From Gerris lacustris (taxonomy: Eukaryota > Arthropoda > Insecta > Hemiptera > Gerridae): a stretch of 64,000 bases of DNA. A program made the position numbers and the translations under genes. Shown here one piece after another: positions 36,824-49,687 of the stretch (position 1 is the stretch's first letter; every line of letters begins with the position of its first letter). Under the pieces are notes generated by a model that saw only the letters and a program-made list of their open reading frames with translations, was not told the origin of the DNA and searched no databases. The stretch spans positions 62,188,043 to 62,252,042 of the forward strand of contig OX578281.1 in assembly GCA_951217055.1 (NCBI GenBank), read 5' to 3'.

Positions 36824-36938
36824 CTTTCTTAAACGTAGGGAAGGACGGCTGTCGTTTGGTCCAAGGTACAGTTCCAGGTGAATGTTTCTGGTAGGAGGCA
36901 CTGAAGTTGCTCCCTCCCTTACTTGTATTGGCTCCCAT
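36824..36938 (-). CDS. First coding exon of an unrecognised N-myristoylated protein
   Basis: On the minus strand ATG at 36938 opens MGANTSKGGSNFSASYQKHS, then 18 more residues ending PSFPTFKK. The exon ends AAGAAAG followed by the donor GTGAGAG (36817-36823), leaving one base (phase 1). An in-frame TAA lies nine bases upstream of the ATG, which fixes the start. Gly2, Ser6 and Lys7 form a textbook N-myristoylation signal, so the protein is probably membrane-anchored once Met is removed. The next exon, with matching phase, is at 1786-1893. The two join through Gly to make 74 residues with no known domain, basic and Ser/Pro-rich. Scaffold or adaptor proteins often begin this way, but I cannot name the family. 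The intron between, about 34.9 kb, is packed with transposons. Confidence 0.8.
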
Positions 36939-38313
36939 CGACGGTTAAAAAATACTTAAGTGGTCCAATTTTGGCTCATTAACTTAAGCCAAATGAAATT
37001 GGACATTTTAACCAATAAACAAGGTTTAAATATAATTCTCAGCAACATTTACCGAAGAGTTTTATTTTTAAAGTGAAGATAGACGAAAATGATATACTTT
37101 TGTTCCAATTTTGAAATGGATAAGGAAGGAATCCAATGGCAGAAAAAAACTAAAATATTAATCCTTTTTTAAAAAAATAAGCACTCAAAAGTAAAATCAC
37201 TGATAATAAACTTTATAAAAAATAATAAAAAGATTAACAAAAACTTTTTTTAAAAAAAGGCACGGATTAGATAGTTAAAGTTTTTTTTTTTTAAAATTAA
37301 CACTGTATGTAAAAAGGCACAATTATAAAATGTTTATCACTTTCTAAAAATAAATAATAAAAATATAAAAATAATTAAATAACATAACTGCAAACATGTG
37401 CACTCGCATTTCACCTAATAAACATTTTTATTTTTTTATTTATTAAATGTATTTTTATTCTTTACATTGTTGATATATGATCAAATAGAACTTAATATGG
37501 CGGAATATGATCAATTGCTTTTTATTATTTTATATACTATATTGTTCTAGTTTGATTATTTGTTCAGACGTGATAACATTTTTAAATATCAGATAAACTT
37601 TTTTTAAAAAATAAATATAAAATAAAAGAAATGTCACGTTTAATATGATATGGATGTATAATACCATGTAAATAAATTGAAATGTGTTTTTTATTATATC
37701 ATTCAATAATTCTAAATAAATTATAAACAAATATTATTAGATTACAAAATATAATCAATAAACACGTTTTCATGATAATGTTTTCTGTAAAAATATTTTC
37801 TAATAAAGTTTTTAGGATTTTTTATTTTAAAAACTAATATTCGTCAATAATTTCCTTAACGATCTAATTGATTGTGTATTTAAATATTTTTATATTATGT
37901 TTATGTGTACTGTTTATTATGTATAAATTTAATATACATAAAAATGTGAAAAATCTTTAATCTATGTATTATGTAAATTAGGGTTTACATAATCTTACTT
38001 TAACAGATATAGATTTACGAGTATAAGAATCTATGTTTGTTTAGTCAACTTCATAAGAATGTAAACATTGAATAAATAATATATAAATGTGAATGTATTC
38101 CTTTAAGATAAATAAATAAGCAGAACGTCATTTTAAAATGTAAAACTACTAATAAAACATTAGTTTTTAGTAGACCGTAAAACATTAGATGGATTACCAT
38201 CAAAACATGGACATGATATGATCTAGGTGATTACTTATTCATTAGCAGTGTCGCAAAGAAGTCATTAATATTAAACAGATCGGTGACAAGACGGAGAAAA
38301 ATACAGACTCAAA

Positions 38314-38317
<4 letters not shown>
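36939..38317. other. Upstream region of the minus-strand gene
   Basis: The 5' untranslated exon and promoter of the gene should lie here or further right, but no clear TATA/initiator or acceptor is visible. A segment at about 37384-37425 (GCAAACATGTGCACTCGCAT) is repeated at 38388-38430. The remainder is AT-rich and featureless. Confidence 0.4.

Positions 38318-38386
<69 letters not shown>
38318..38386. repeat. (TA)n microsatellite
   Basis: A TA array of about 69 bp, left border of the second Penelope-like fragment. Confidence 0.95.
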
Positions 38387-38387
<1 letters not shown>

Positions 38388-38576
38388 CTGCAAACATGTG
38401 CACTCGCATTTCACTAAATAAACTATTTTATAAATTTATTTATTTTAGATATTTTGTATTTCGTTTGTTTTTAGGTCCCTGAAGAAGGTTTTAAGTAAAA
38501 ACCGAAACGTCGGGATTGTAACTTAGTGACGATTTTAATGACCGAAACCTGAGATTAGTTTGTTTTTGTTTATATA

Positions 38577-38578
<2 letters not shown>
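38387..38578 (+). mobile_element. Penelope-like terminal fragment between (TA)n arrays
   Basis: The 192-bp block holds CTGCAAACATGTGCACTCGC (also at 37385), a hammerhead-like motif and a tail GACCGAAACCTGAGATTAGT that parallels the GACCGAACCCTGGG end of the 14.7-15.3 kb element. TA arrays lie on both sides. There is no coding part. Confidence 0.5.
38477..38512 (+). ncRNA. Hammerhead-ribozyme-like motif
   Basis: CTGAAGA (38479-38485), one unpaired A, a perfect 6-bp stem II GGTTTT / AAAACC (38487-38503) with a short AAGTA loop, then GAAAC (38504-38508) and the potential cleavage triplet GTC (38509-38511). Stem I can pair TCC with GGG/GGA next to the core. It has the same architecture as 14738-14780 on the other strand, and stem II keeps pairing although the bases differ, which argues for selection on the fold. 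The extra base before stem II leaves activity uncertain. Confidence 0.55.

Positions 38579-38639
<61 letters not shown>
38579..38639. repeat. (TA)n microsatellite
   Basis: A TA array of about 61 bp, right border of the Penelope-like fragment. Confidence 0.95.
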
Positions 38640-38646
<7 letters not shown>

Positions 38647-39717
38647 CATATGTAGGATTAAAATGATATTACATGTTCTAAATTTCTATGAGTAAAAAAA
38701 AAAATGAATTACGTAAAAATAATTAATAAAGAGATAATAATAATTGAAAATAAAAATTTAGTTACTAAAACCCGATAATAAATAACTGAATGCAACTCAA
38801 AAACAGTTCTGAATTTGATTTTTTTTTTTTAAATTTGGGAACATTTTATAAATGGTCAATTTCAATACCTACTAAAGTAAAACCTATTTAAGCTGCTTTG
38901 TCGAGAAAAAAAAATCTAGTTTTAGAGATGATAAATAAATATAAATATAAAAATAAACACTGGTGTTAAACAATTAAAACAATATAAACACAGAATTTAT
39001 GGTTGTCATAAAACAAAATAACGACAGAATAAATAAAAATTAAGGAAAAAAAAAAAAATAGATTACACTAAAAAAGAAATACGGTAAAACAATTAAACTC
39101 AAAAAACAGGTACAGTTATTTCGGGAATGTTCACAATAGAGCGTTCGGAACGGAACTGAAGGCGTTGTTTTTGAGATACAGGCTTTAGAAACGAGCTGAA
39201 AACGAATACTAACTATTGAGTGAGCGGGTAAGGTTATACAGCTCCCACGTTAGCAAATACAAAAGCAAGGGGGGGGGGGGGGGATTCTCAAAGCTATCAG
39301 CTGTGCAATCCAAACCTCTTCATATTATATCTAAATACATATAGAGATTTTTGCATTCCAAAATAATTATCTTTTAATTTGTAATCGTTGTACAAAAAAA
39401 AATCATAAAAAAAAAAAAAAAATACTCAGCAAATAAAAAGACATTTAGATGCGATTACGATTACTAAATATATCACATGTATAGATGTTTAATTATCCAG
39501 CGCAACTTTCTTATCTTGATTATTAATCATTATATATATATATAATCAGTAGCAGATAACAAAAGGAAAACCGATTAATTATCTGATAAAAAAGAAATTT
39601 TCTGTTATGCAGTATTTCCTTTTTTTTTTCTTTAATTATGTTTAACGATTCATTAAACAATTTTAATTTAATAATTATTATAATTTATTAATATCTTGTT
39701 CAATAATATAGTCAATA

Positions 39718-39776
<59 letters not shown>

Positions 39777-40529
39777 CATAAATTATATAACTATAATATT
39801 AGATGTAATGGGCAAGATTATGTGAAATTTACAACCTCTATAGTTCTATACGAACAAAATAGATTAAGTTATAGTAAACGACAAAAAGCAAATATTATAA
39901 TACCAAATAGTTCCAGATAATTAATTTGTCTTTAACGGTCAAATGATGATGGCAAATTTAAAGTTGACGTTACCACTTTTTTCGCAATTTTGGTTTGAAA
40001 AGTAAAGGATCAACTTTAGTGCTAGACGCTAGATCTTTAATTTTTTTTCGGTTAATTAATTTTTGTTAGAGAAACTTATACACTTATAATACTACAGTGG
40101 TTAAAAATTTAAACTTCTGACTGAGCGATGTTGGGTTAGGGTCCTATCTATTGAGCCGAAACCCCTGACATATGTTGGGTAGATTTAAAAAAAAACAAAT
40201 TGGCAAAGATACAAAGGAAAAAATTATAAATTACACTTGTCTACTTATTTTAAATTCTTTTAGTACATGACATAACTTTTTACTTAGTACAAACCCTTTG
40301 TAAATTGAAATAGTTAATTATTTCTGATTTATAATCTCTTCTTTAAGATATATTTTGGAATTTATTATCAATTACGAAACAAAAAATTACAACATGAAAG
40401 GATCAAATACACAATAAAATAATAAAATAACAGATATTAATTATAAGTTTAGATTATATAAATATACCTTTTTCCAATAAAGAGCCTTGAATTTTATTTT
40501 AAACAATAATACCTATATAAACATATTTT
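38640..40529. other. AT-rich stretch with one (TA)n array
   Basis: It contains a G-run of about 13 at 39270-39283 and a (TA)n array at 39719-39773. No gene or other repeat is identified. Confidence 0.45.
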
Positions 40530-40534
40530 GCCAT

Positions 40535-41097
40535 TTAGTGTAGCACATATAGCTTCCTCGCGTTCTATAACGTGCGTAAATGATGTTATGTTTTTAAGTA
40601 CCATTATTGTATGATTTATTTAATTTTTCTCCCTTTTTATAAATCTGTCAAAATTGTTTTGATATTTTACAAGAGTAAATGTAACAATTTAGCACAATTA
40701 TATTAAGCAAAGACGGATGGAATTAATCTGGGGCTATCTACTGTAAACATCCACATTTTCTGAACATCAGATTATTACTTTTAAAGATATAAGTGAAAAA
40801 TAAATGTGTGTATGTGCGCATGCGGAAGAGAAACAAATGGGCGCAGAAGATTGAAACTTATATGAGACCGACAATGGTCTATAATTATGACCTACCGCAT
40901 TCCAATAGAAATCGACCCAGTATTTTTACAGATATGTTGATTCACAAAAATTGAGCGACAAAGACAGACACGGGACCAAAAAAGATTTCTGATGTCTCAA
41001 AAGGATATCTGTCTTGGAATTTTTGAAATCAGAGAAAAAAAATGTTCGTCTTCAGAACGATCGCATAGCTTCCGTTACCTTTGGTAAGCTCGGAAGC
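40535..41097 (+). mobile_element. R2 element, nearly full copy
   Basis: It runs from GTGTAGCACATATAGCTTCC to GGTAAGCTCGGAAGC with all R2 blocks in order (TTAATCTGGGGC, GGGCGCAGAAG, GATTTCTGATGTCTC, TTCAGAACGATCGCATAGCT). The family C MITE follows 26 bp after its end. Confidence 0.75.
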
Positions 41098-41122
41098 AAT
41101 AACAGTCCAATACAAACACATA

Positions 41123-41259
41123 AGGTTTGTTCCAACCACACTTCAAACTGGTTTGGAACTGTCCGACGCGTGCGCATCAGAGCAAACTTGAACGTTTTTA
41201 GCTAATGCACATGCGTCGTAGAGTTTGGAACTAGTTTGAGGTGTGGTTGGAACAAACCT
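41123..41259. mobile_element. MITE, family C, copy 1 (TA-flanked)
   Basis: The ends are AGGTTTGTTCCAACCACAC and the inverse GTGTGGTTGGAACAAACCT, with a core of TGTCCGACGCGTGCGCATC. Flanking TA on both sides suggests a TA target-site duplication, as in Tc1/mariner-type elements. Copy 2 is at 55685-55850. Confidence 0.8.
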
Positions 41260-41774
41260 AATGCTTCCGTTACGTCGGTATAAGTTCTGAAGCAAAATTA
41301 CTAAAATATATCAAGAAAATTATGCATTAAGTAACATAGAACACCATATGGAGTAACTATTATAGAAATATAAGTATAAGAAAATATAGGAAAGAACAAA
41401 TCATATTATTAACAATGCCTCAAGAAAGATAGTCTTAAGAAATTCATCAGATTCCATGACAAATGTTGCTAAAGTAATTAAAAGAATTAATAATATTACT
41501 TTGGTATTAAAAAAAAGTTTTAAATAAAGAAACTAATATAGTTATAATAATGAAACATCCAGTACGTCGATTACGTATAAGGTAACGAGATATGAAAGTT
41601 ACAAAGAAATGTGGCAAAAGGTTTTTCGGTATTTCAGGTTGATGAGGTAATATATTTTTAAAAAAAGAAGGCATATTAAAGAATTCAGTGACGCGTGGAA
41701 AAGGGTGATGTACTGTAGAATAATGAGGCAACTTCGGTTCTAATGAAGTTTATTAGAAACCAGTGATCCAAAAG

Positions 41775-41779
<5 letters not shown>

Positions 41780-41849
<70 letters not shown>
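41780..41849. repeat. (TA)n microsatellite
   Basis: A TA array of about 70 bp between inverted AACCAGTGATCC / GGATCACTGGTT sequences. Confidence 0.95.
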
Positions 41850-42412
<563 letters not shown>

Positions 42413-43055
42413 TGCACTATAACACTTAATTAATATACTTCACATAATGTATAAAACATAAATCTAGGACCAAGAAAGTGTTTTGATGCTAATATTTCCA
42501 CGGCAGAATAATCAAATAACAATCAGTAATTTCGGGGAAGATCACGGCTACAAATAAATCCATACCATCACGCTAGTTTACTAAGAATAGAAAAAAAATT
42601 GTTCTTATTCTCAATATTCACTGTTATTTGTTCTCATGCCATTTTGATTTTGCAGGAACTTAGTAGCCCAGTTAAATGTGACGATAAAGCCAATCGAGAG
42701 GAAAAAATTCCGGAATTTTGAAAATTGGCACAGTTGTTCCTTGGTTCCCACGCTAGTTTAAAGAAAATAAAATCAGAATAACACTAACGATACGATAACA
42801 ATAACACTAATAATTATGACTAGAGAGGTTAAAAAAGAAACACAACAATATTGTCACCACAATTATTTTAATAATAGCTAATAATAATAACGACTTACAA
42901 TGTCATCCTCAGTAGCGTGTTAACTTAGTAAGAGTGAATGCTGTACTAAGTTAACTATTTTACAAATTTTAAGGTAAACTAACAGTGCAAGGGGGGTTAG
43001 ACTAGGGTGGTGTGGGTAGAGGATTACGGAAGGAAAAAGGTAAGGGGTATGTATA
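42413..43055. other. Unannotated stretch
   Basis: I see short direct repeats (CACGCTAGTTTA at about 42571 and 42750) but no gene. Confidence 0.4.
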
Positions 43056-44096
43056 CAGGGTGGTCCAAAAGTCTCCCCCCCCCCCCTTTAACTTTTGAAC
43101 GGTTCGAGATAAATTAATGAAACTTGGGGATCTCTACCATGCAAAGGGAAGTTTGTTTTCATGCAATCACACACTAGGGGCAACCACCCACTTTGCCCCC
43201 AGGCCACCCAACTTCAAAATTTCAAATTGGAGTGTTTATTTTTGATAGCAGATTTGGATTCTACGGTGAAAAATAATAAACTTTTACTTGCAACTATTTT
43301 TACTATCTCCAATATTTTGCCCCCTGTAGGGGGGCAAAGATAGCAAAATATCCCTTCCGAAATAGTAAGAAAATAACACTTAGATCGTTATAAAATCTAA
43401 ATGGTTTGAAATAAAGTAATGAAACTTGGGGGATCTGTACCATATAAAGGGAAGTGCGTAATCATCCACTCGCGTACTAGGGGCAACCACCATTTTGCCC
43501 CCAGGCGCTGAAATCTACCCTTTTTATAGCTTTGCCCCCCCATGGGGGGCAAAATATTGGAGATAGAAAAAAACGTTTCAAGTAAAATATTTTTATTTTT
43601 TGCCGTAGAATCTAAATCTGCTATCAAAAATATACATTCCCGGTTAAAATTTTGATGTTAGGTGGTCTAGGGGCAAAATGGAAGGTTGCCCCTACTGCGC
43701 GATTGCATGAAAACAAACTTCCCATTGCATGGTAGAGATCCCCCAAGTTTCATTAATTTATCTCTAACCGCTTAGATTTTACAACGTATGATAGTAAGGG
43801 TTATTTTGCTATCTTTGCCCCCCTACAGGGGGCAAAATATTGGAGATAGAAAAAATAGTTTCAAGTAAAAGTTTATTATTTTTCACCGTAGAATCCAAAT
43901 CTGCTATCAAAAATATACACTCCAATTTGAAATTTTGAAGTTGGGTGGCCTGGGGGCAAAGTGGGTGGTTGCCCCTAGTGGGTGATTGCCTGAAAACAAA
44001 CTTCCCTTTGCATGGTAGAGATCCCCTAAGTTTCATTAATTTATCTCAAACCGTTCAAAATTTAAGAGGGGGGGGGGAGACTTTTGGACCACCCTG
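43056..44096. mobile_element. 1041-bp foldback element with TA ends and mariner-like termini
   Basis: The terminal inverted repeats start CAGGGTGGTCCAAAAGTCTC, flanked by TA on both sides. The arms extend about 285 bp (43056-43340 against 43810-44096), followed inside by a second, diverged inverted pair meeting near 43540. The element is therefore four related units in + + - - order. The small ORFs on each strand (for example 43161-43343 and 43809-44036) are the same peptide read from opposite arms. Known: many arthropod mariner/Tc1 MITEs begin with TACAGGGTG. Confidence 0.8.
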
Positions 44097-46199
44097 TATA
44101 ATAACACTAATAGTGAAGTGTTATAATATAACGTATAACAGTTCATTGCAACTTGTTTCTTCAGATGTTCTCTGATTCCGTCCTCAGCCCTGTCTGGTTT
44201 TTTTCGTTAAGATTAAGTTTAAATAAATTTATTATAAAGTTCAAAGATTTCGCTTTTCCAGTCAAGGGTATATAATGAAAACTTCTGAAGCTTATGGCTC
44301 AGAAACTAATGGTCCTACGTAAAAAATGCAAAGGTACATTTTTATAGGAATTTTTGTCAGCTTCAATTTTTATACATAACATTTTATACCACGCTACGAG
44401 TGATAATTTCAGAGATTGAAAGGACCCCCCTTCCACCAGGGCTCTTAATTTTTTAAAAACTAGAATAACAAGGAACAACTGTGTCAATTTTCAAAACTCC
44501 GGGATTTGTTTCTCTCGATTTATCTCATTTTACTGGGCTATAGAACTTAAAGATGTTTCCAGAAATTAATTTTTTTTAAAATGTTTTACATTACACACGA
44601 CACCTGACAGTTTCAAGGTTTTAAATTTTAATAATCCCCTTAAGCCTTTATTTTTCTTTAAATATAAAGAAGCGGGTACTTATTATTCAATATTGAAACG
44701 TTTAGTCTTTGACGTCTCTATAATATATTAAGTTTGGCCGGATTGAACTTCACTTAAATGACATCAAATTTAAAAACTTTTAAAGATATTTCTGTAGATT
44801 TCAAAGCTGGAGTAAACCACCTTCAAATTGTACTAAAATGCCAAACTCATCTAAAATTGTTTCAATCAAAATTTACAAAATGGAAAAAGGTAATTAAAGA
44901 TAAGAAACTAACTCAAACATTCAATTATTTGAAACTAAATCAAGGATTTAACCAATTCCACTGTTGTAGAATTAGATTCAGAAAGGAGAAATGACCAAAC
45001 TTTACCTAGATAAAGCAGGAGTTTAAATATTCTCATTATTATTTAATAATAATAATGATATTACAAAAGAATTATAAAAGAATGATATAATAATAATATA
45101 ATTCATTATTTTTTAATAAAATATATATTGAATATCCATTTATTCAAGCCTACACATCTCTTTTATTCAAGAATAATGACAACTATGTTAAATTTTAATA
45201 AATTTATCTGTCTTTATTTAGATAATTTTTTAAAGTTATTTAAAGACTTTTATTTTAATGGAATAAACGTTGTTGCTCAATGATTTATAAACAATCTACA
45301 TAAGCGAATCTTTAATACACATAAAGTTCTAGTTTTTATTTTAAAGAGTTTAGTCAGTATATCTAGCTAATAATCATCTACCAAAATCCAGATCTGGTAT
45401 TTTAGCTCAAGTTTTCTTTCTTTTTTTCTCACAACTTTTAAGTAAGCTTTACCTATATTATTTATCTTTAGAGCCCCACCTTTCTTTGTAAAACTGCATC
45501 TTTTATGTTATATATTTAGATCATTTATTATCAAATTATTCACTCTAAGAAATTTCGTCGTAAGAAAGTATTTGTAATAATTATTCTAACAATACTGACC
45601 ATCTTCTGTAATTATTTAATTTAGTTTTATTTATCAATTATAATTTTAAACTGACCGACAACTTATGCTCACGGATAATTCTTACTACTTACCTTCGTGT
45701 TCTTATTTATATTTGATTAAAACCTTTATATTTGCTGCCTTTATTGATTTTTTGATGTTTGTCTTTACTGTTTATGAGGGATTTTCTTTAGCCTTAGGCT
45801 AATAGGTTAAAACACATCGATTTTAAATCCCCAACGATTTAGAAATAAAGACAGACTCAGAAATAAAAACAAATATGTGGACAAAACCACTCTCTTTATC
45901 AGCAAGCAGCATTAAGTCTATAAGAATCCAAAGCTAATAGAGTCTAGCAAAATCTACGTCCAATAGTTTTAAGCCATTGCGTGTCCTTAACATTGAAGAG
46001 GGTGCATTCAAAATAGAAGTAGTTAGTAGATCGATGATGTTAATTCAATCTGATTCTAAATACACACATAGAGGAAGGCAGTAAATTTTAATGGGATAAA
46101 GCAAGTGAAACAGAGGCTCGAATGTAAAAACTCTAGCTTGTTCCAGCTATATCTAGTAGAATTGTATATTAAAAATCTGCATAACGTAAAAGTACTGTT
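44097..46199. other. Long unannotated stretch
   Basis: No repeat family recurs here. The 78-codon plus-strand frame at 44758-44994 (MTSNLKTFKDISVDFKAGVN...) has no motif or splice support; I leave it uncalled. An AATAAT-rich tract lies at about 45040-45115. Confidence 0.4.
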
Positions 46200-46204
46200 G
46201 AAAA

Positions 46205-46320
46205 AATAATAATTTTCTCCACTTCATGAAAAATCATTGAATCATAGATATGTTTTTTGGGTATTGAATCCACAAATCGACATTTCAATGATTTTCCATG
46301 AAGTGGAGAAAAATCAGTAT
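46205..46320. repeat. Foldback of ~110 bp
   Basis: TTTTCTCCACTTCATGAAAA on the left mirrors CCATGAAGTGGAGAAAA on the right, with further pairing through AATCATTGAA / TTTCAATGATT. Confidence 0.75.
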
Positions 46321-46544
46321 ACATTTCTCTAATTGATATAGTAGATGGATCTTAAGATGTGAAATTATGAAATATTAATCTATTTTGATTAACATTTGAT
46401 CCGCTAGGAGCACTGATATCATTTTATATAAAATTTAGATACTTCTATCGGCTAAATATAGAACTACAATGAATTCAAGTAAAAACCAATCTATCTCTGA
46501 TTAACTTGTGCGTAGGTTTCCGCGGGTAGACTCATAATAAACAG

Positions 46545-46745
46545 TTTAGTATTCCGGTGAAATCTGCTTCACGAAGGGGTTGAAGTTGAAGTCCTTGGTT
46601 TCGCTTCCACTACTGGAAGCATCTTCAGGGGTGTGGTGCATCGTGATGATTACTTGAAGCAAACAGTATATCTTGTGTTTGCTTCGAGCCAACATCACGA
46701 TGAACCATACCCCTGAAGATGCTTCCAATAGTGGAAGCGAAAACA
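46545..46745. mobile_element. Inverted pair of hammerhead-like motifs
   Basis: The plus-strand motif at 46713-46744 is CTGAAGA, one T, a perfect 7-bp stem II GCTTCCA / TGGAAGC with ATAG loop, then GAAAAC. Its inverse at 46595-46630 is CTGAAGA, T, GCTTCCA / TGGAAGC with GTAG loop, then GAAACC. The arms also share ATGGTTCATCGTGATGTT-like and GTGTGGTGCATCGTGATG sequence. Neither has the GTC triplet directly after GAAAC, so self-cleavage in this form is doubtful. The 66-residue minus-strand ORF over the region is a by-product. Confidence 0.5.
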
Positions 46746-47417
46746 AGCTGTTTATCTCTTATTAATTTATATATTCTAACTTCCTGGCACCATATTTAAG
46801 AGCGTTCATGTTCGAAGAAAAAAAAAAGAAAAATTATTTAGGAAATAAATCTTACAAATAATATATAATTTTATAAAAATGCATCGTGGCATCTTCCTTT
46901 TAAAATAGTATTATAATTACAACTATATAAGAATATAAATCTATTAATTTGACCTTCCTTTTAAATCATTAATTGAAGACAATAAAAAACATTGCATCAC
47001 CTCCAGTTTTAGTTAACTCGATGATAGAAAAAGAAAAAAAAAAATCTTTCAAACAAAAAATATCTCAGAAGGAAGTAAACGTGAGTCGTGAACTGCAAAT
47101 ATATCTATTTTAACTTGTTTAAATCTACCTTATTTATAACTAACGATCTGTCAAGATCAATACATCACGTAGAGCAACAACTAGTTTACTTTGAAATAAG
47201 ATTCAGATCAGAATAAATATAAATAATTTCTAGATGATGTGAAATTTATATTGCAGTGAGATTAAGTGAAACAATACAACAAACTAGCAGCTGACTAAAG
47301 AATTGTAATATAATATGTATATAATATACGAGTAATAATAATTTGTTAAAACGAATATTATAACGTGAGCCACAAAAAACTACGCCTACCTCTACCTGAG
47401 TATATTAGGTCATAAAC

Positions 47418-47785
47418 ATCAGTGATGAGGTTTAAAAATACCTGTGATTTGGTGTAAAAAATAACTGTGATTAGGTGTAAAAAAAAACCTGTCATGAGGT
47501 TTACAATACCTGTGATTAGGTGTAAAAAATAACTGTGATTAGCTGTAAAAATACCTGTGATGAGGTTTAAAAACATCTGTGATTAGGTGTAAAAAATAAC
47601 TGTGATTAGCTGTAAAAATACCTGTGATGAGGTTTAAAAACATCTGTGATTAGGTGTAAAAAAAACCTGTGATGAGGTTTAAAAAGACCTGTGATTAGGT
47701 AAAAAAAAATACCGGTCATGAGGTTTACAAACACCTGTGATTAGGTCTAAAAACACCTGTGATTAAGAATAAAAACACCTAACAT
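47418..47785. repeat. ~21-bp variant minisatellite
   Basis: About 16 units of CCTGTGATNAGGTNTAAAAA with two alternating types (GATTAGGTGT and GATGAGGTTT) in a partly regular order. A short higher-order repeat spans about 47520-47660. The minus-strand ORF LITGIF... is only the repeat translated. Confidence 0.85.
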
Positions 47786-48058
47786 AATAGCTCTTTTTAG
47801 TCGCATAAAAAAAAATTATTGTCAATACTGGTTATTTTAAATGTATCACATTTGTGGCCGCTGTGGTCAATTAATTGGTTTAGTTTATTTTGGATTAATT
47901 TGTGTCACCAAATTTTATTATTTTTTATTATTTGGGTTGTTTCCTGATCCTACTGGTCAGGCAGAGTTGTTTTAAGTGACATTTCTGTCATCTTGGTCAG
48001 TCCTGATCCAAGTAGGAGAGGAAAACTTCTTTTACGAGATTTATAGGAGATGTCTATT

Positions 48059-48106
48059 ATTGAAGCGAGCGTAGCGAGCTTCCTACATTCAACGAAATAT
48101 GCTCCG

Positions 48107-48170
<64 letters not shown>

Positions 48171-48863
48171 AGTAACGTTCACGCGTGTGACGATAACTTG
48201 AGTAAAAGTTGACCGATTTAGTTGAAATTTGGTATACATGATCCTCTTACTAATACTCAGGCTAAGTTCGTTGGACAGCGTGATCCGTCCAAGAGTTCGC
48301 GCGCAACGCTCGCGTAAACGAGAGGTACAAAAATTAAATTGGAATTTCAGGACGGGAAAAGATTCTATTATCATCTATTCGATGAGACGAACATTTTTTT
48401 CAAATAACATTTTTTACTAAAACCAACAGCGACACCGCTATGACTTAATAAAGATCGCTAAAACTATTAAAGCGGACCTAAACGTTTATAATAGAGAAAA
48501 CAACCTTTTTACCGATATCTTACGTTCTAACGAAACGATTTTAATAAAACTTCATATACACCATCTAATGCACAATTGAAACAGGTATGCAAAATTTCAA
48601 CTTGATACAAGCAAAATTCTTTGCGTAGTGACGAGATACATTTATAATAATTGTTTAAAGGCTACCGCGAGTGGTGAAGATTGTTATAGTCGTATAGGTT
48701 TGTTTAGGAAGTAAAGCTTTGTACCGAGTACCCCCACTCTTCCCCCACCCTACCTTCTTCCACTTATCTTCAACTATGACATTCATCATGATTAATAAAT
48801 TTCAATATTCAGTATTTCATTGCAATACGCTCGCTTCAATGATAGAGCCACGCGATGCCTAGT
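48059..48863 (+). mobile_element. Helentron/HINE-like element, copy 2
   Basis: It is a full copy from ATTGAAGCGAGCG to GATGCCTAGT with a (GTCT)15 tract. It is more than 95% alike to copy 3 over most of its length, by inspection. Only 25 bp separate it from copy 3. The same 63-codon incidental ORF is present at 48229-48420. Confidence 0.65.
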
Positions 48864-48888
48864 ATAAACAAAAGCTGTGTTCAATATA

Positions 48889-48936
48889 ATTGAAGCGAGC
48901 GTAGCGAGCTTCCTACATTCAACGAAATATGCTCCG

Positions 48937-48984
<48 letters not shown>

Positions 48985-49687
48985 AGTAACGTTTACGCGT
49001 GTGACGATAACTTGAGTAAAATTTGACCGATTTAGTTGAAATTTGGTATACATGATCCTCTTACTAATACTCAGGCTAAGTTCGTTGGACAGCGTGATCG
49101 GTCCAAGAGTTCGCGCGCAACGCTCGCGTAAACGAGAGGTACAAAAATTAAATTGGAATTTCAGGACGGGAAAAGATTCTATCATCATCTATTCGATGAG
49201 ACGAACATTTTTTTCAAATAACATTTTTTACTAAAACCAACAGCGACACCGCTATGACTTAATAAAGATCGCTAAAACTATTAAAGCGGAGCTAAACGTT
49301 TATAATAGAGAAAACAACCTTTTTACCGATATCTGACGTTCTAACGTAACGATTTTAATAAAACTTCATATACACCATCTAATGCACAATTGAAACAGGT
49401 ATGCAAAATTTCAATTTGATACAAGCAAAATTCTTTGCGTAGTGACGAGATACATTTATAATAATTGTTTAAAAGCTACCGCGGGTGGTGAAGATTGTTA
49501 TAGTCGTATAGTTTATAGGTTTGTTTAGGAAGTAAAGCTTTGTACCGAGTACCCCCACTCTTCCCCACACTACCTACCCTCTTCCACTTATCTTCAACTA
49601 TGACATTCATCATGATTAATAAATTTCAATATTCAGTATTTCATTGCAATACGCTCGCTTCAATAATAGAGCCACGCGATGCCTAGT
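48889..49687 (+). mobile_element. Helentron/HINE-like element, copy 3, in tandem with copy 2
   Basis: Same ends, with a (GTCT)11 tract. The 3' end again is TACGCTCGCTTCAATAATAG followed by AGCCACGCGATGCCTAGT. Head-to-tail tandem copies with almost no spacer are a known outcome of rolling-circle-type transposition. Confidence 0.65.

Noticed and set aside
43161..44036. Matching ORFs on opposite strands, as if a duplicated gene
   Set aside because: They are the mirrored arms of the foldback element.
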